Shown: piece by piece, positions 51,652 through 60,282 of the stretch
Position numbering within the stretch: the first letter of the stretch is position 1
Layout: each line of letters starts with the position of its first letter
Source: an uncultured Nitrospira sp.
GTDB lineage: Bacteria; Nitrospirota; Nitrospiria; Nitrospirales; Nitrospiraceae
Reading direction: 5' to 3'
DNA length: 64,000 bases
Assembly: GCA_902500995.1 (NCBI GenBank)
Contig: CABVSR010000016.1
Location: 29,631-93,630, forward strand
Position numbers and translations under genes: made by a program
The notes under the pieces: generated by a model
What the model saw: only the letters and a program-made list of their open reading frames with translations
Database searches by the model: none
Told to the model about the DNA's origin: nothing

Positions 51652-52533
51652 TTGACCTCACATCTCTTAGTCCGTGTCGCGCTGCGGTCGGCCGCGGTCG
51701 GCTACGTGCTGCTGTTGATTTTTTTACCCCTCGCGGCGCTCACGCAGCAATCGGTCGCGGCGGGATGGGACCGCTTCGTTCAAGACATCGCAGCCCCGCA
51801 AGCGGCGGCCGCGCTCTGGTTGACGATTGAAACCGCGGCTGTCGCCACCGCCGTCAATGCCGTCTTCGGCACCCTCTCGGCGCTCGTGCTGGTACGATAT
51901 GAATTTCCCGGCCGCTGGCTCTTGAATGCCCTGGTGGATCTGCCCTTCGCCATCCCCACCCTCGTCGCCGGATTGATGATTGCCGCGATCTATGGGCCGA
52001 CCAGCGTGATCGGCACCTGGCTTCAGCAGGGTGGCCTGACCGTGTTGTATAACCAGCCCGGCATCATTCTCGCCATGTTGTTCGTCACGATGCCGTTCAC
52101 GATCCGCTCCCTGCAGCCGGTGCTGATGGGACTGGAGCGTGACCAGGAGGAAGCGGCCTTCACCCTCGGAGCCAGCCCCTGGACGACCTTCTGGAAGGTG
52201 ACGGTTCCATCGGTCCTGCCCGGCCTGCTGACGGGCGTGTTTCTCACCTTTGTGCGGGCACTCGGCGAATTCGGCTCGATCGTCATCGTGGCGGGCAACA
52301 TCCCGATGAAAACGCAGGTCGCGTCGGTGTACGTCTACGGAGAAATCGAGAGTTACAACCCGCAGGCGGCGACCTCCGTCTCGGTGTTGATTCTGCTCAT
52401 TTCGTTTGTGGTGCTCCTGCTGTTGGAACGACTGACCCGGCGTCCCGGTGAACGGATCCCCAACCTGTTTCGCTGGTCGAGCCGGGATGATCGGACTGGG
52501 CAGGATTCCGCGTCGCCGATCGTTGCGCGTTGA
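51652..52533 (+). CDS. cysT: Sulfate ABC transporter permease CysT
   Basis: Inner-membrane permease pairing with CysW. Starts at TTG 51652 with GACGAGGA upstream; 293 residues with six helices. The ABC permease loop is EEAAFTLGASPWTTFWKVTV followed by PSVLPGLLTGVFLTFVRALG. GEFGSIVIVAGNIPMKTQVA is the CysT/CysU-specific stretch. The C-terminus carries an extra charged tail after the last helix. 15 bases after sbp. Also named cysU in enteric bacteria. Confidence 0.93.
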   Translation: MTSHLLVRVALRSAAVGYVLLLIFLPLAALTQQSVAAGWDRFVQDIAAPQAAAALWLTIETAAVATAVNAVFGTLSALVLVRYEFPGRWLLNALVDLPFAIPTLVAGLMIAAIYGPTSVIGTWLQQGGLTVLYNQPGIILAMLFVTMPFTIRSLQPVLMGLERDQEEAAFTLGASPWTTFWKVTVPSVLPGLLTGVFLTFVRALGEFGSIVIVAGNIPMKTQVASVYVYGEIESYNPQAATSVSVLILLISFVVLLLLERLTRRPGERIPNLFRWSSRDDRTGQDSASPIVAR

Positions 52534-52581
52534 TGAGCAAACCGGACTTGTGATGGTAGGGAACTTGGCGGGAGTACAGGC

Positions 52582-53391
52582 ATGCGTGGGCTGTTGATCG
52601 GGATCGTTTGGCTCTATTTTCTGGTCCTTTTGATGGGCCCGATCCTGTATATGGCCAGCCAGAGTTTCAGCGAAGGCCTGGCGGCGTTCTGGGCGGAGAT
52701 TTCACGACCGGAGGCGCTGCATGGCTTTACGCTCACCGCTGAAATCACGCTGATCGTCCTCGTGCTCAACCTGATTTTCGGAACCTTGACCGCGCTGGTG
52801 TTGGCCCGTCAACAGTTCTGGGGGCGCAGCCTGGTCAGCGGCGTGATCGATTTGCCCTTTGCCGTGTCGCCCGTCATCGCCGGATTCATGCTGATTCTGT
52901 TGTTCGGGCCGGACACGATCTTAGGCGCGTTGTTCGGCCAGGCGCACATCAAGGTACTCTTCGCGCTGCCCGCCATGATTCTCGCGACGCTGTTCGTCAC
53001 GTTTCCATTTATGGTGCGGGAACTGACGCCGCTGCTGCAGACGTTGGGGACCGAGGAGGAAGAGGCGGCGCGGACGTTGGGGGCCAACGAGTGGCAGGTC
53101 TTCGTCAAAGTCACGCTGCCGGCCTTGCGGTGGGGCCTGGTGTACGGAGCCACCCTCACGGTGGCACGCGCGATCGGCGAATTCGGCGCCGTGCTGGTCG
53201 TGTCCGGCAATATTCTGTTGCTGACCCAGACCGCCACCCTGCATATTTATCAAAGTTATGTCGATTTCAATTACGTGGCGGCCAATGCCGTGGCCTTGAC
53301 GCTGCTCGCCGTCTCCTTCGCGATTCTCACGGTGCTGGAGATCGCCAAGGCCAGAGCGGAAACGACTGTCGCGGAAGCGGGAGCGCAGTAA
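52582..53391 (+). CDS. cysW: Sulfate ABC transporter permease CysW
   Basis: Second permease of the sulfate importer. 269 residues with about six helices. Coupling loop TEEEEAARTLGANEWQVFVK then VTLPALRWGLVYGATLTVAR, and the CysW-typical ARAIGEFGAVLVVSGNILLL. It starts 48 bases after cysT and ends 4 bases before cysA. Confidence 0.93.
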   Translation: MRGLLIGIVWLYFLVLLMGPILYMASQSFSEGLAAFWAEISRPEALHGFTLTAEITLIVLVLNLIFGTLTALVLARQQFWGRSLVSGVIDLPFAVSPVIAGFMLILLFGPDTILGALFGQAHIKVLFALPAMILATLFVTFPFMVRELTPLLQTLGTEEEEAARTLGANEWQVFVKVTLPALRWGLVYGATLTVARAIGEFGAVLVVSGNILLLTQTATLHIYQSYVDFNYVAANAVALTLLAVSFAILTVLEIAKARAETTVAEAGAQ

Positions 53392-53395
53392 GCCG

Positions 53396-54493
53396 GTGAA
53401 AATAGAAGTACGCGGGCTCACCAAAAAATTCGGTTCCGGAACGGCCGTCGGGAATGTCTCGTTCGTGGTGCATGAAGGCGAACTGCTCGGCTTGCTCGGC
53501 CCGAGCGGAAGCGGAAAAACCACGGTGCTGCGGTTGATCGCGGGGCTGGAAGTGCCGACTTCCGGCGACATCTTCATCGACGGCAAACGCGTCAACGATC
53601 TCACCGTGCAGGAACGCAACATCGGCTTCGTCTTCCAACATTACGCTCTGTTCAAACACCTGACGGTGTTCGACAACATCGCCTTCGGCCTCAAAATCAA
53701 GAAGTGGAACCGGAAGGAGATCGAACAGCGCGTCATGGAACTCCTCTCCTTGATGAGCCTGGAGGGACTCGGCGCCCGCTACCCGCACCAACTCTCCGGC
53801 GGACAACGGCAGCGTGTCGCCATCGCGCGGGCGCTGGCGCCACGCCCCTCTGTTTTGTTGATGGATGAACCGTTCGGCGCCGTCGATGCGAAGGTTCGGC
53901 AGGAGTTGCGTGAGTGGCTCATTCGCCTGCATACGGATTTGAACGTGACCAGCCTCTTCGTGACCCATGATCAGGAAGAAGCGATGGAAGTCTCCGGCCG
54001 CATCATCGTGTTCTCCAAAGGCAAGTTGGAGCAGGCCGGCTCACCCGCGGATGTCTACGAAGAACCGGCGACGGAATTCGTGGCGCGTTTTATCGGCTCG
54101 ATGAACATCGTGGAAGGTCTCGTGCGGCGCGGGCAGGTGCAGGTGGGCTCACTGGAATTCCCCGCCCCGGGCTTTTCTGACGGTCAGAAGCTCCAAGTCG
54201 GTTTCCGCCCTTACTATGTCAAGGTCGCCGAAGATCCGACCCGTTACCGGCAACAGGCGAGGTTGCGGCACATTTATTTTCTCGGGGTCGCGTACCGGCT
54301 GGAGATCGAAACGGCGGATGGACTCATTCTCCGCTCGCGCATGAACAAGGAAGAGTTTCGCCGCTGCCATTTTGTCGTCGGCCAAGCCGTGTCCTTCGCC
54401 GTCACTCACTTCCGCATCCTGCCGCAAGAAGGCGCGGCGCCATCGGTCGAAGCCAAACCGGGCAGCCCGGTCACGGGACCGCTGACTCCGTAA
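53396..54493 (+). CDS. cysA: Sulfate/thiosulfate ABC transporter ATPase CysA
   Basis: ATP-hydrolysing subunit driving sulfate import. GTG start at 53396. 365 residues with Walker A GLLGPSGSGKTTVLRL, Q-loop NIGFVFQHYALFKHLTVFDN, signature HQLSGGQRQRVAIARALAPR, Walker B VLLMDEPFGAVDAKVRQELR and switch His VTHDQEEAMEVSGRI. A C-terminal TOBE-like domain follows (EFVARFIGSMNIVEGLVRRG, HIYFLGVAYRLEIETADGLI). All catalytic elements are intact. Last gene of the cluster; no clear terminator hairpin with T-tract follows. Confidence 0.95.
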   Translation: MKIEVRGLTKKFGSGTAVGNVSFVVHEGELLGLLGPSGSGKTTVLRLIAGLEVPTSGDIFIDGKRVNDLTVQERNIGFVFQHYALFKHLTVFDNIAFGLKIKKWNRKEIEQRVMELLSLMSLEGLGARYPHQLSGGQRQRVAIARALAPRPSVLLMDEPFGAVDAKVRQELREWLIRLHTDLNVTSLFVTHDQEEAMEVSGRIIVFSKGKLEQAGSPADVYEEPATEFVARFIGSMNIVEGLVRRGQVQVGSLEFPAPGFSDGQKLQVGFRPYYVKVAEDPTRYRQQARLRHIYFLGVAYRLEIETADGLILRSRMNKEEFRRCHFVVGQAVSFAVTHFRILPQEGAAPSVEAKPGSPVTGPLTP

Positions 54494-54808
54494 AGGGCGC
54501 CGCCCCACCAGACATCTCCCCTAAAAAACGGCAACGTCCAACGAGAGTAGAATGGCAGCTTCAGCGAGCCTCGACGAAAGGAGTGGCTCTATGAAGAGGT
54601 CAAGAAGGGATGAGAGGTGTCACGAGTCGGATTCACAAACCACGCTCCCGCCCCTCCTCCTCAGACCTGACCACCTTCTTTCCCGCCTAGTCGTGCCCAC
54701 AGGCCAGAATACTTATCGAGTCCCCTCTATCCTGACATAAATCGTCATGACATTGTCTTGACGCTATGTCGTTGCTGAGTTATCTTTATGAGCAACGAGA
54801 GGTGACCA
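54494..54808. other. Gap between cysA and the TA module, with a possible 49-codon ORF
   Basis: 315 bases. One plausible small ORF runs from ATG 54591 (AAAGGAG 8 bases upstream) to TAA 54740, giving a 49-residue Arg/Leu/Pro-rich peptide beginning MKRSRRDERCHESDSQTTLP. No family recognised, so it is noted rather than called. The last 75 bases hold the tacAT promoter and operator. Confidence 0.3.
54758..54798 (+). promoter_or_regulatory. tacAT promoter with inverted-repeat operator
   Basis: TTGACG (54758-54763), 17-base spacer, TATCTT (54781-54786). Perfect 8-bp inverted repeats TCGTTGCT (54769-54776) and AGCAACGA (54791-54798) bracket the -10 with a 14-base spacer, ending 10 bases before the antitoxin ATG. 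This is the expected place for a ribbon-helix-helix TacA dimer to repress. Confidence 0.7.
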
Positions 54809-55117
54809 ATGGCTGTCCGTACGCTCCGCACTGAAAAACTCGATCTTCGGGTGAGCGCTACCGCCAAGCGCACGCTGGAAGCTGCCGCCTTTGCCTCGAA
54901 CCTCACCGTGAGCGCCTTCGTGCTGGAAAGTGCATTGACGCGTGCAGATGAAGCGTTGGCGGATCGTCGACAGTTTCATCTCAGCAAAACCAAATGGACT
55001 GAGTTTTTGGCTGCGCTTGATGCCCCGACTCGCCCCCTCCCCCGGATGCAACGTCTTGTGGCGGAACCAGGATTCTTTGACATCGCATCTGTACGCGCCT
55101 CCAAAGCAAAGCGGTGA
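54809..55117 (+). CDS. tacA: TacA-like antitoxin (DUF1778, ribbon-helix-helix)
   Basis: 102-residue antitoxin. The N-terminal RHH DNA-binding motif KLDLRVSATAKRTLEAAAFA, then SNLTVSAFVLESALTRADEA, is that of DUF1778/TacA. The C-terminal part (RQFHLSKTKWTEFLAALDAP, TRPLPRMQRLVAEPGF) is the family toxin-neutralising segment with the FxLxxxxWxxFxxALDxP pattern. The stop overlaps the GTG of the acetyltransferase gene (GTGA at 55114-55117). Well supported by sequence and neighbour. Confidence 0.9.
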   Translation: MAVRTLRTEKLDLRVSATAKRTLEAAAFASNLTVSAFVLESALTRADEALADRRQFHLSKTKWTEFLAALDAPTRPLPRMQRLVAEPGFFDIASVRASKAKR

Positions 55118-55608
55118 GTAGACGTATCGAGAAACTTCAGCCGCATCACCTTGTCGAAGCGTTCGACTGCGGACAGGATGCTCTCAATCGTTTTCTCCAG
55201 AAGCATGCGCTGCAGAACCAGCACAGTGGAGGATCGCAGACCTATATAGGGCTGTCCGATGAAACTACGATCGGCTACTACGCGCTCGCTGTGGGATCGG
55301 TGGAACAGGACCATGCTCCCGAGCGAATCAAGAAGGGGATTGCGAGGCATTCCATTCCGATCATGCTCCTAGCCAGATTAGCCGTTGATCTCCACTGGCA
55401 GAAACAGGGGGTCGGTGCCGGATTATTGAAAGACGCGATGCTCCGGACGTTGCAGGCCGCTGACATTGCAGGGATTCGCGCCTTGGTGGTCCATGCCAAA
55501 GATGCAAGCGCGAGAACGTTTTATGAACGCTTCGATTTTCTTCCCTCGCCGAGCGATCCATTACATCTCTTTCTGCTGCTGAAGGATGTTCGGGGAATCG
55601 TGTCATAG
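55114..55608 (+). CDS. tacT: TacT-like GNAT acetyltransferase toxin
   Basis: 164-residue GNAT toxin. Relatives acetylate the amino group of aminoacyl-tRNAs and so block translation. GTG start at 55114 within the antitoxin stop. Family marks: HLVEAFDCGQDALNRFLQKH, the QTYIGLSDETTIGYYALAVG strand, the acetyl-CoA loop LARLAVDLHWQKQGVGAGLL (QxxGxG-like) and the conserved Tyr in DASARTFYERFDFLPSPSDP. All expected residues are present, so it should be active. Confidence 0.9.
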   Translation: MSRRIEKLQPHHLVEAFDCGQDALNRFLQKHALQNQHSGGSQTYIGLSDETTIGYYALAVGSVEQDHAPERIKKGIARHSIPIMLLARLAVDLHWQKQGVGAGLLKDAMLRTLQAADIAGIRALVVHAKDASARTFYERFDFLPSPSDPLHLFLLLKDVRGIVS

Positions 55609-55617
55609 ATCCTCTCA

Positions 55618-55847
55618 GTCCAGGCTCTTCCGTTTGGCCGCAAATGCCTCTGCCTTCCTGAGATACAGCGACCCGCTGACTGTGAGAGGCACGGTGAGCA
55701 TGCGTTCGCTCCCGCTGATGAGGATATCTTCTTGTTTGTGCTTCCGGGTTCATGTTCTATCCACGCCGCAGTGAACCGGGCGCCCGGACCGGTCAGATTG
55801 ACCATCACCGGTCGAGTCAAGTTTTCAGCGCCGGATTCTGCTGTCAC
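55618..55847 (-). pseudogene. Possible gene remnant with a frame change
   Basis: Between tacT and the YD-repeat gene, two minus-strand frame segments read as if from one short protein. MVNLTGPGARFTAAWIEHEP lies in one frame (to about 55750). HKQEDILISGSERMLTVPLT continuing VSGSLYLRKAEAFAAKRKSL lies in the next, ending at a TGA near 55616. The switch point is around 55745. No family recognised and no ribosome-binding site is obvious, so this is a weak call. The rest of the 380-base gap shows nothing. Confidence 0.2.
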
Positions 55848-55988
55848 CCCTGCCCGATGGTCAACTCATGAACCGCGTCAACTGCCTCTGAAGCTGGGGT
55901 TCTCGACACCGTACCCTGGGCATGCGAGCTCTAGGGCACGGATACGATAGGCAGAGCTGGACACGTCAAGAGCGCCGACACCAATGCG

Positions 55989-56849
55989 CTAGTAGTAGCT
56001 GATTCGGCGTTCGCGGACCTGCGATTGTTTAAGCCGGGGTTCACTGCCACGCACTTCCCACCACTGAAACGTTTCCATGATCCAGTTCCCGGCCGTGTCA
56101 TATTCATAGCGATAGGTCTTGCGGTCGGTGAGCCGCCCGGCGGCATCATAGCTGCGTTCTTCGATCTGACTGCCTCGCTCATCGTAGCGAAATTCCGAAT
56201 GGCCTTGTCTTCGACCTCGCAGATCCGTCACGATTTTTTCCTGCACCTGCCCGCGGTCGCCGTAGACGATCGTCACGTCGTGCCCGATATCGAAGCGATC
56301 CGTCGTCACCACCTGATGTCCGGTAGCGTCATACCGATAATTGCGCTCGAACCGTTCCCTCGACAGGCGGCCCGCTTCATCGTACGCATAGAGATTTCGA
56401 TTGATGACGTGCACGGCGTTGTAATGCAGCGCGCGTATGCGGCGATGCGCCTCGTCGTACTCGTAGAGGGAGACATTCTCGAACGTGCCGTCCCCCCACA
56501 CCGCCAGTTCCGCGGACCGATGGCCTCGCTCATCGTACACGGAACGGGTTTCCTTCACGAGTTCGCCCCGCGCATCCCCTATGCGTTCGGCCATCCGCCT
56601 TCCGAACTGATCGTAGGCGTAGGTAAATCGCAACGGCCATAAACTCTGAAACGTCTCGTGGCCGTCCTGGATGCGCTCAATCACGCGCCCCTGCTGATCG
56701 TACCGGTCGGTTTGAATCAGGAGACTGTCTCTGGTTTCGACGGAGCGGACAGGACCCTTCAACCCATCCTCTTCGCGATCGGACAGTTCTGCTGCATGGG
56801 CGAGACCGAGCAACCCGGTCAGGAGAGCGGCAAGGATGACGAGAGACAC
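55989..56849 (-). CDS. Secreted YD/RHS-repeat protein
   Basis: 286 residues from GTG 56849 (GGAGG about 7 bases upstream). A hydrophobic leader (VSLVILAALLTGLLGLAHAA) is followed by at least nine YD-type repeats, for example FTYAYDQFGRRMAERIGDAR, YEYDEAHRRIRALHYN, LYAYDEAGRLSRERFERNY and EFRYDERGSQIEERSYDAAG. RHS/YD repeats form beta-cages or filaments. This short form has no toxin tip or Rhs core, so a structural or binding role at the cell surface is likely. A longer reading to ATG 56975 overlaps fabI and adds a Pro/Leu-rich segment. Downstream of fabI on the same strand. Confidence 0.75.
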   Translation of the reverse strand: MSLVILAALLTGLLGLAHAAELSDREEDGLKGPVRSVETRDSLLIQTDRYDQQGRVIERIQDGHETFQSLWPLRFTYAYDQFGRRMAERIGDARGELVKETRSVYDERGHRSAELAVWGDGTFENVSLYEYDEAHRRIRALHYNAVHVINRNLYAYDEAGRLSRERFERNYRYDATGHQVVTTDRFDIGHDVTIVYGDRGQVQEKIVTDLRGRRQGHSEFRYDERGSQIEERSYDAAGRLTDRKTYRYEYDTAGNWIMETFQWWEVRGSEPRLKQSQVRERRISYY

Positions 56850-56931
56850 CCTGTGCCTCCGGCCCAGGGGGAACAAGAGCAGGCCGGAAGCGGCACCGGG
56901 GAGCGAGCGGATAGACAGGCTACCCGGCAGT

Positions 56932-57711
56932 TTATTCGACGGAAGCCAGGGAGCCGAGAATATGGTAACCCCCATCGACGTAGATCACCTCTCCGGTGAT
57001 ACCGCGGCCTAACGGACTGACGAGGAACAGCGCCGTATCGCCGACTTCGCCCTGCTCGGTCGCCCGCCGGAGCGGCGCGAAGGCGCGATGGTGGTCGACC
57101 ATCTTGCTGATCCCGGACACACCGCGCGCCGCCAACGTTTTGATCGGCCCGGCGGAGACGGCATTCACCCGGATGTTCTTCGGCCCGAGATCGTGGGCGA
57201 GATAGCGCACGGTCGCTTCCAGCGCGGCTTTGGCGACGCCCATGACATTATAGTGGGGGACCACCCGCTCGCTGCCGAGATAGGTCAGCGTCACCACTGA
57301 ACCGCCTTCCGCCATCAACGGCATGGCCGCCCGCGTGACGGCGACGAGGGAATAGGCGCTCACGTCGAGGGCTGTCGCAAATCCCTGGCGGGTGGTATTC
57401 ACAAACTCTCCGGTCAGTTCTTCGCGTGGCGCAAAGGCGAGCGAATGGACCACAAAATCCAACCGCCCGAGTTTCTCGCCAGCCTGTTTCATCATCGCGG
57501 AGATCTGATTGTCGTCTCCAACATCGCACACGCAGGCCGATGCGTCCGGCAGGGTCTGGACCAATTCTTCGACGTTTTCGCGCAGCCGTTCGTTCTGATA
57601 GCTGAACAGCATCTGCGCGCCTTCTCGCGCGGCTGCCTGCGCGATGGCCCAGGCGATACTATGCTTATTGGCCACACCGATGATCAGTCCCTTTTTACCT
57701 TCTAGCATCAT
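56932..57711 (-). CDS. fabI: Enoyl-[acyl-carrier-protein] reductase (NADH)
   Basis: Final reductive step of each fatty-acid elongation cycle. 259 residues, short-chain dehydrogenase fold: KKGLIIGVANKHSIAWAIAQ (the FabI-type GVANxxSIAW dinucleotide motif), VVHSLAFAPREELTGEFVNT, GSVVTLTYLGSERVVPHYNV with the catalytic Tyr of the YxxxxxxK pair completed in MGVAKAALEATVRYLAHDLG, and VNAVSAGPIKTLAARGVSGI. All catalytic positions are intact. The YD-repeat gene follows downstream. Confidence 0.96.
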   Translation of the reverse strand: MMLEGKKGLIIGVANKHSIAWAIAQAAAREGAQMLFSYQNERLRENVEELVQTLPDASACVCDVGDDNQISAMMKQAGEKLGRLDFVVHSLAFAPREELTGEFVNTTRQGFATALDVSAYSLVAVTRAAMPLMAEGGSVVTLTYLGSERVVPHYNVMGVAKAALEATVRYLAHDLGPKNIRVNAVSAGPIKTLAARGVSGISKMVDHHRAFAPLRRATEQGEVGDTALFLVSPLGRGITGEVIYVDGGYHILGSLASVE

Positions 57712-58099
57712 ACCGGCTTGTGCTCCTTCAATGAGATGACGACAGACTGGGCGCTGAACATACCATGATTCGCCCCGGGGAGTGAATGACCTTCAGACCA
57801 TCCACCTTCGCCGCAGGGCGCTCGTTTCATACGTTCCCTTGCGCTCGCAGCGTTTGATTTATGCCATGAACCGCGCGCATCGAACGAGCACAGGGCTTCC
57901 CGACCCTCCCAGTTCTTTTACTCCCCCTCCTCAAGCCCTGTGAGCGTGGCTGCGATCGCTTTCCACTGCGCACGTCCAACACATTTTCCTTCCCTCCTCC
58001 CCAGTGAGCAGGATGGAGCATCCCTTTCCACTGCGCGCGTCCAACGAGGGCTTTCCGAAGCCGCGCGTTGCGCGAGCAAGAAAGGGATCTCCATCATGC
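57712..58099. repeat. Intergenic repeats between fabI and the 58100 gene
   Basis: In this 388-base gap, CTTTCCACTGCGCACGTCCAAC (57959-57980) recurs at 58024-58045 with one mismatch, 65 bases apart. A related, more distant copy (GCGCGCATCGAACGAGCACAGG) is at about 57872-57893. No gene or terminator was recognised. This looks like degenerate tandem copies of a dispersed intergenic element. Confidence 0.5.
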
Positions 58100-59002
58100 T
58101 CACAACTTCTTCCGCACCTCTTTCCAATCCTTCGCGCTCTTGGCTTTGCGAGGCAATTCGCCCTTGGGCAATTCCGGCACCACGACCACCTCCATCCGGT
58201 GTTGCAACAGCAGATCCGCAAACGCTCTCGTGCGCCCGATGCCGGATTTCATCGTCGTCCATCCGTCGTTTCTTAAGCTGTCCAGTGTCGCGCTCAGCCC
58301 TCCCGGCACCGGCGGCGCGACGAACCCTGCCGGAAACTTATGCGTCTCCAGCCAGCGCCGCACCTGCCCGATGGAGAACTTCTCCACCGCTCCCTGTTCG
58401 CCCGACACATACACGACGTTGTAATAGTACTGAGTCAGCCGGGACAATTCTTCGGCGGCTTCGGCGATCGGAAGTGGTGCGGACTCGTTTGGTGATGAGC
58501 GTTCAGGCTGAGCTGCCGGTGTACTCGAAGGCTCGGCCGACTGAATCAGCGCAGCCAGTTCGACCACGACAATCGGTCGCCGCCGTTCCCACACGCACAG
58601 CGTGGCGCGGCTGTTTTCCGCCTCGATCGGCGCTTCCCCATCCACCGATACGCTGATCACATTGGTGCCCCGCATCTTCGGCAGGTAGTCGAACGACGCC
58701 TGCCCGGCCTCGTTGGTCCTGCCGGCGGCGACTTCCTTCCCGTCGATCTGCAGGCGCAGCAGGATACCCCCGACCGTCGGCCCCGCGGCGGGAGTCTTCA
58801 GGGCTACCTGCGCCTCGATTCGGACGGGATGATTCGGCAAGGTCAGTGCATCGCGCACCATCAACGTCCCGGGCGCCTTCCCCGCCGCTTCGCCAGGCGT
58901 CGCCATGGCCAGGGCCGCGCAGAGCGCCAAGGCCATGGCGCGGAACTCCAGACCGAGACAGGCTGCCGTGAGCGCTTTGACCCTGTCTGCTGAACACCAC
59001 AT
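58100..59002 (-). CDS. Secreted protein with an Ig-like domain, unknown function
   Basis: 300 residues with a signal peptide (MALALCAALAMATPGEAAG). An Ig/invasin-like beta domain follows (about 45-135: VRIEAQVALKTPAAGPTVGG, VAAGRTNEAGQASFDYLPKM, TNVISVSVDGEAPIEAENSR). The C-terminal half is alpha/beta (PIVVVELAALIQSAEPSSTP, then YYNVVYVSGEQGAVEKFSIG, RRWLETHKFPAGFVAPPVPG, LLQHRMEVVVVPELPKGELP) with a HAD/DUF2183-like layout but without the catalytic Asp pair I would expect. Function unknown. 6 bases after the small membrane gene at 59009, same strand. Confidence 0.6.
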   Translation of the reverse strand: MWCSADRVKALTAACLGLEFRAMALALCAALAMATPGEAAGKAPGTLMVRDALTLPNHPVRIEAQVALKTPAAGPTVGGILLRLQIDGKEVAAGRTNEAGQASFDYLPKMRGTNVISVSVDGEAPIEAENSRATLCVWERRRPIVVVELAALIQSAEPSSTPAAQPERSSPNESAPLPIAEAAEELSRLTQYYYNVVYVSGEQGAVEKFSIGQVRRWLETHKFPAGFVAPPVPGGLSATLDSLRNDGWTTMKSGIGRTRAFADLLLQHRMEVVVVPELPKGELPRKAKSAKDWKEVRKKL

Positions 59003-59008
59003 GCGTGA

Positions 59009-59251
59009 TTACGGGAAGAGGCCGCGGTCGCGGCTGACAGTCAGATAGGCATCCCCCATGCAGAACAAAACGAGACCGAGTAGCGGCACGAGGGCGAACG
59101 AGAACCAGTTCATCCACATGAGGATCAGCAGCAGCCCGGCTACGAGCAGCGGCCCGCCGCGCTTTTCACCGATGTACAGGTGACCGAGCCCCGGCACGAG
59201 GGACAAGGCGGCGGCGCATAACGCATGGGATGGTTTTTCCAGCGGATCCAT
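59009..59251 (-). CDS. Small TM2/DUF6677-like membrane protein
   Basis: 80 residues: short charged N-terminus (DPLEKPSHALCAAALSLVPG), a GLGHLYIGEKRGGPLLVAGL motif, then two hydrophobic helices (LLLILMWMNWFSFALVPLLG, LVLFCMGDAYLTV). The PGLGHLYIGxxxxG pattern is common in TM2-like small membrane proteins. It is probably an inner-membrane protein of unknown role, coupled to the 58100 gene. Confidence 0.65.
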   Translation of the reverse strand: MDPLEKPSHALCAAALSLVPGLGHLYIGEKRGGPLLVAGLLLILMWMNWFSFALVPLLGLVLFCMGDAYLTVSRDRGLFP

Positions 59252-59298
59252 AGGGGCTCAACAGCATCGACGCGCAGCCGGTCCACAATCCGGACCGG

Positions 59299-59763
59299 CT
59301 ACGCCTTCAGCGCCGCCAACACCTCATCCACGTGGCCCGGCACTTTCACTTTCCGGAAGGAGGCTTTGATGCGCCCCGTTGCGTCGATCACAAACGTACT
59401 GCGCTCAATGCCCAGGTAGGTGCGGCCGTACATGCTTTTTTCTTTGTAGACCTCATAGGCCGTGCTCACAGCCGCGTCTTCATCGCTCAACAGCGGAAAG
59501 GGCAAGTCGTATTTGGCGATAAACTTCTGATGAGACGTCTTCCCGTCCTTGCTGACGCCGAGCACCACCGCCCCGGCCTTCTTGATCGCGGCCAAGGAAT
59601 CGCGAAAATCGCAGGCCTCTTTCGTGCAACCGGAGGTATCGTCTTTGGGATAAAAATACAGCACCACCTGCTTGCCCTTGAAGCTCTTCAGCGTCACGAC
59701 CTTGCCGTCTTGATCCGGCAGCGAAAACTCCGGCGCCTTCGCGCCGACTGCTACTCCAGTTGC
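59299..59763 (-). CDS. bcp: Thioredoxin-dependent thiol peroxidase (BCP-type peroxiredoxin)
   Basis: Reduces hydrogen and organic peroxides with thioredoxin. Start at ATG 59763 gives 154 residues beginning MATGVAVGAKAPEFSLPDQD; a longer reading to 59793 lacks homology. The active site VVLYFYPKDDTSGCTKEACD holds the peroxidatic Cys and a resolving Cys five residues later, the atypical two-Cys BCP pattern. AVVLGVSKDGKTSHQKFIAK and RTYLGIERSTFVIDATGRIK are further marks. Cytoplasmic, standard length, intact. Confidence 0.93.
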   Translation of the reverse strand, partial: ATGVAVGAKAPEFSLPDQDGKVVTLKSFKGKQVVLYFYPKDDTSGCTKEACDFRDSLAAIKKAGAVVLGVSKDGKTSHQKFIAKYDLPFPLLSDEDAAVSTAYEVYKEKSMYGRTYLGIERSTFVIDATGRIKASFRKVKVPGHVDEVLAALKA

Positions 59764-59808
59764 CATGCTGCGTGTCCTCTCCTTCTCACTCATCCATCCC
59801 CGGGTCCG

Positions 59809-60249
59809 CTACCGCGGACCGCTACCGATCGTCGGCCTGCTCGTACCGTATGGATGCTCCCTGGCCGCGCCTTTTGGTGCTTGGGGATTTCCAAAAGGGC
59901 GCAAGGCCGGAGAATCCCAAATGACTTTATCGCCGGGAGCCAGATTCGCCGCCTCGATGAATTCCTGCCGGGCCTGATCGGTTTGCCCTAAGGCGTTCAA
60001 CGCCAACGCGTAATTGTAATGAGCCTGCCCGGAATCCGGCGCGGCCTGGATGGCCTGCCCGAACAAATTCTTGGCTTCGGCCATTTGGCCGGCCACGAAA
60101 GCCTGCATGCCTTGGTTGTTCAGCTGGTTGGCATCGGCCTTCGCTCCATAGGCCAGTTCGAGAGGCACCAGCGGTTTCGGCTTCTCGTGGGTACAGGCCT
60201 GAAAAGACAGCAGGGCCATAGACACCATGATCCAGAAACTGACTCGCAT
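59809..60249 (-). CDS. Small TPR lipoprotein
   Basis: 146 residues: lipoprotein signal (MVSMALLSFQACTHEKPKPL, cysteine after SFQA), then two TPRs (NQLNNQGMQAFVAGQMAEAK, NLFGQAIQAAPDSGQAHYNY, ALALNALGQTDQARQEFIEA) and a Pro/Gly-rich tail. Such proteins commonly scaffold outer-membrane assemblies. It lies between bcp and the DUF507 genes on the same strand. Confidence 0.75.
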   Translation of the reverse strand: MRVSFWIMVSMALLSFQACTHEKPKPLVPLELAYGAKADANQLNNQGMQAFVAGQMAEAKNLFGQAIQAAPDSGQAHYNYALALNALGQTDQARQEFIEAANLAPGDKVIWDSPALRPFGNPQAPKGAAREHPYGTSRPTIGSGPR

Positions 60250-60282
60250 CGCAAAACCTCGTTGTTCTTGGTCGCCAGCGTA

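Noticed and set aside
54552..54740. 62-codon frame before tacA
   Set aside because: The longer version from 54552 has no start signal. The shorter in-frame ORF from 54591 is noted instead with low confidence.
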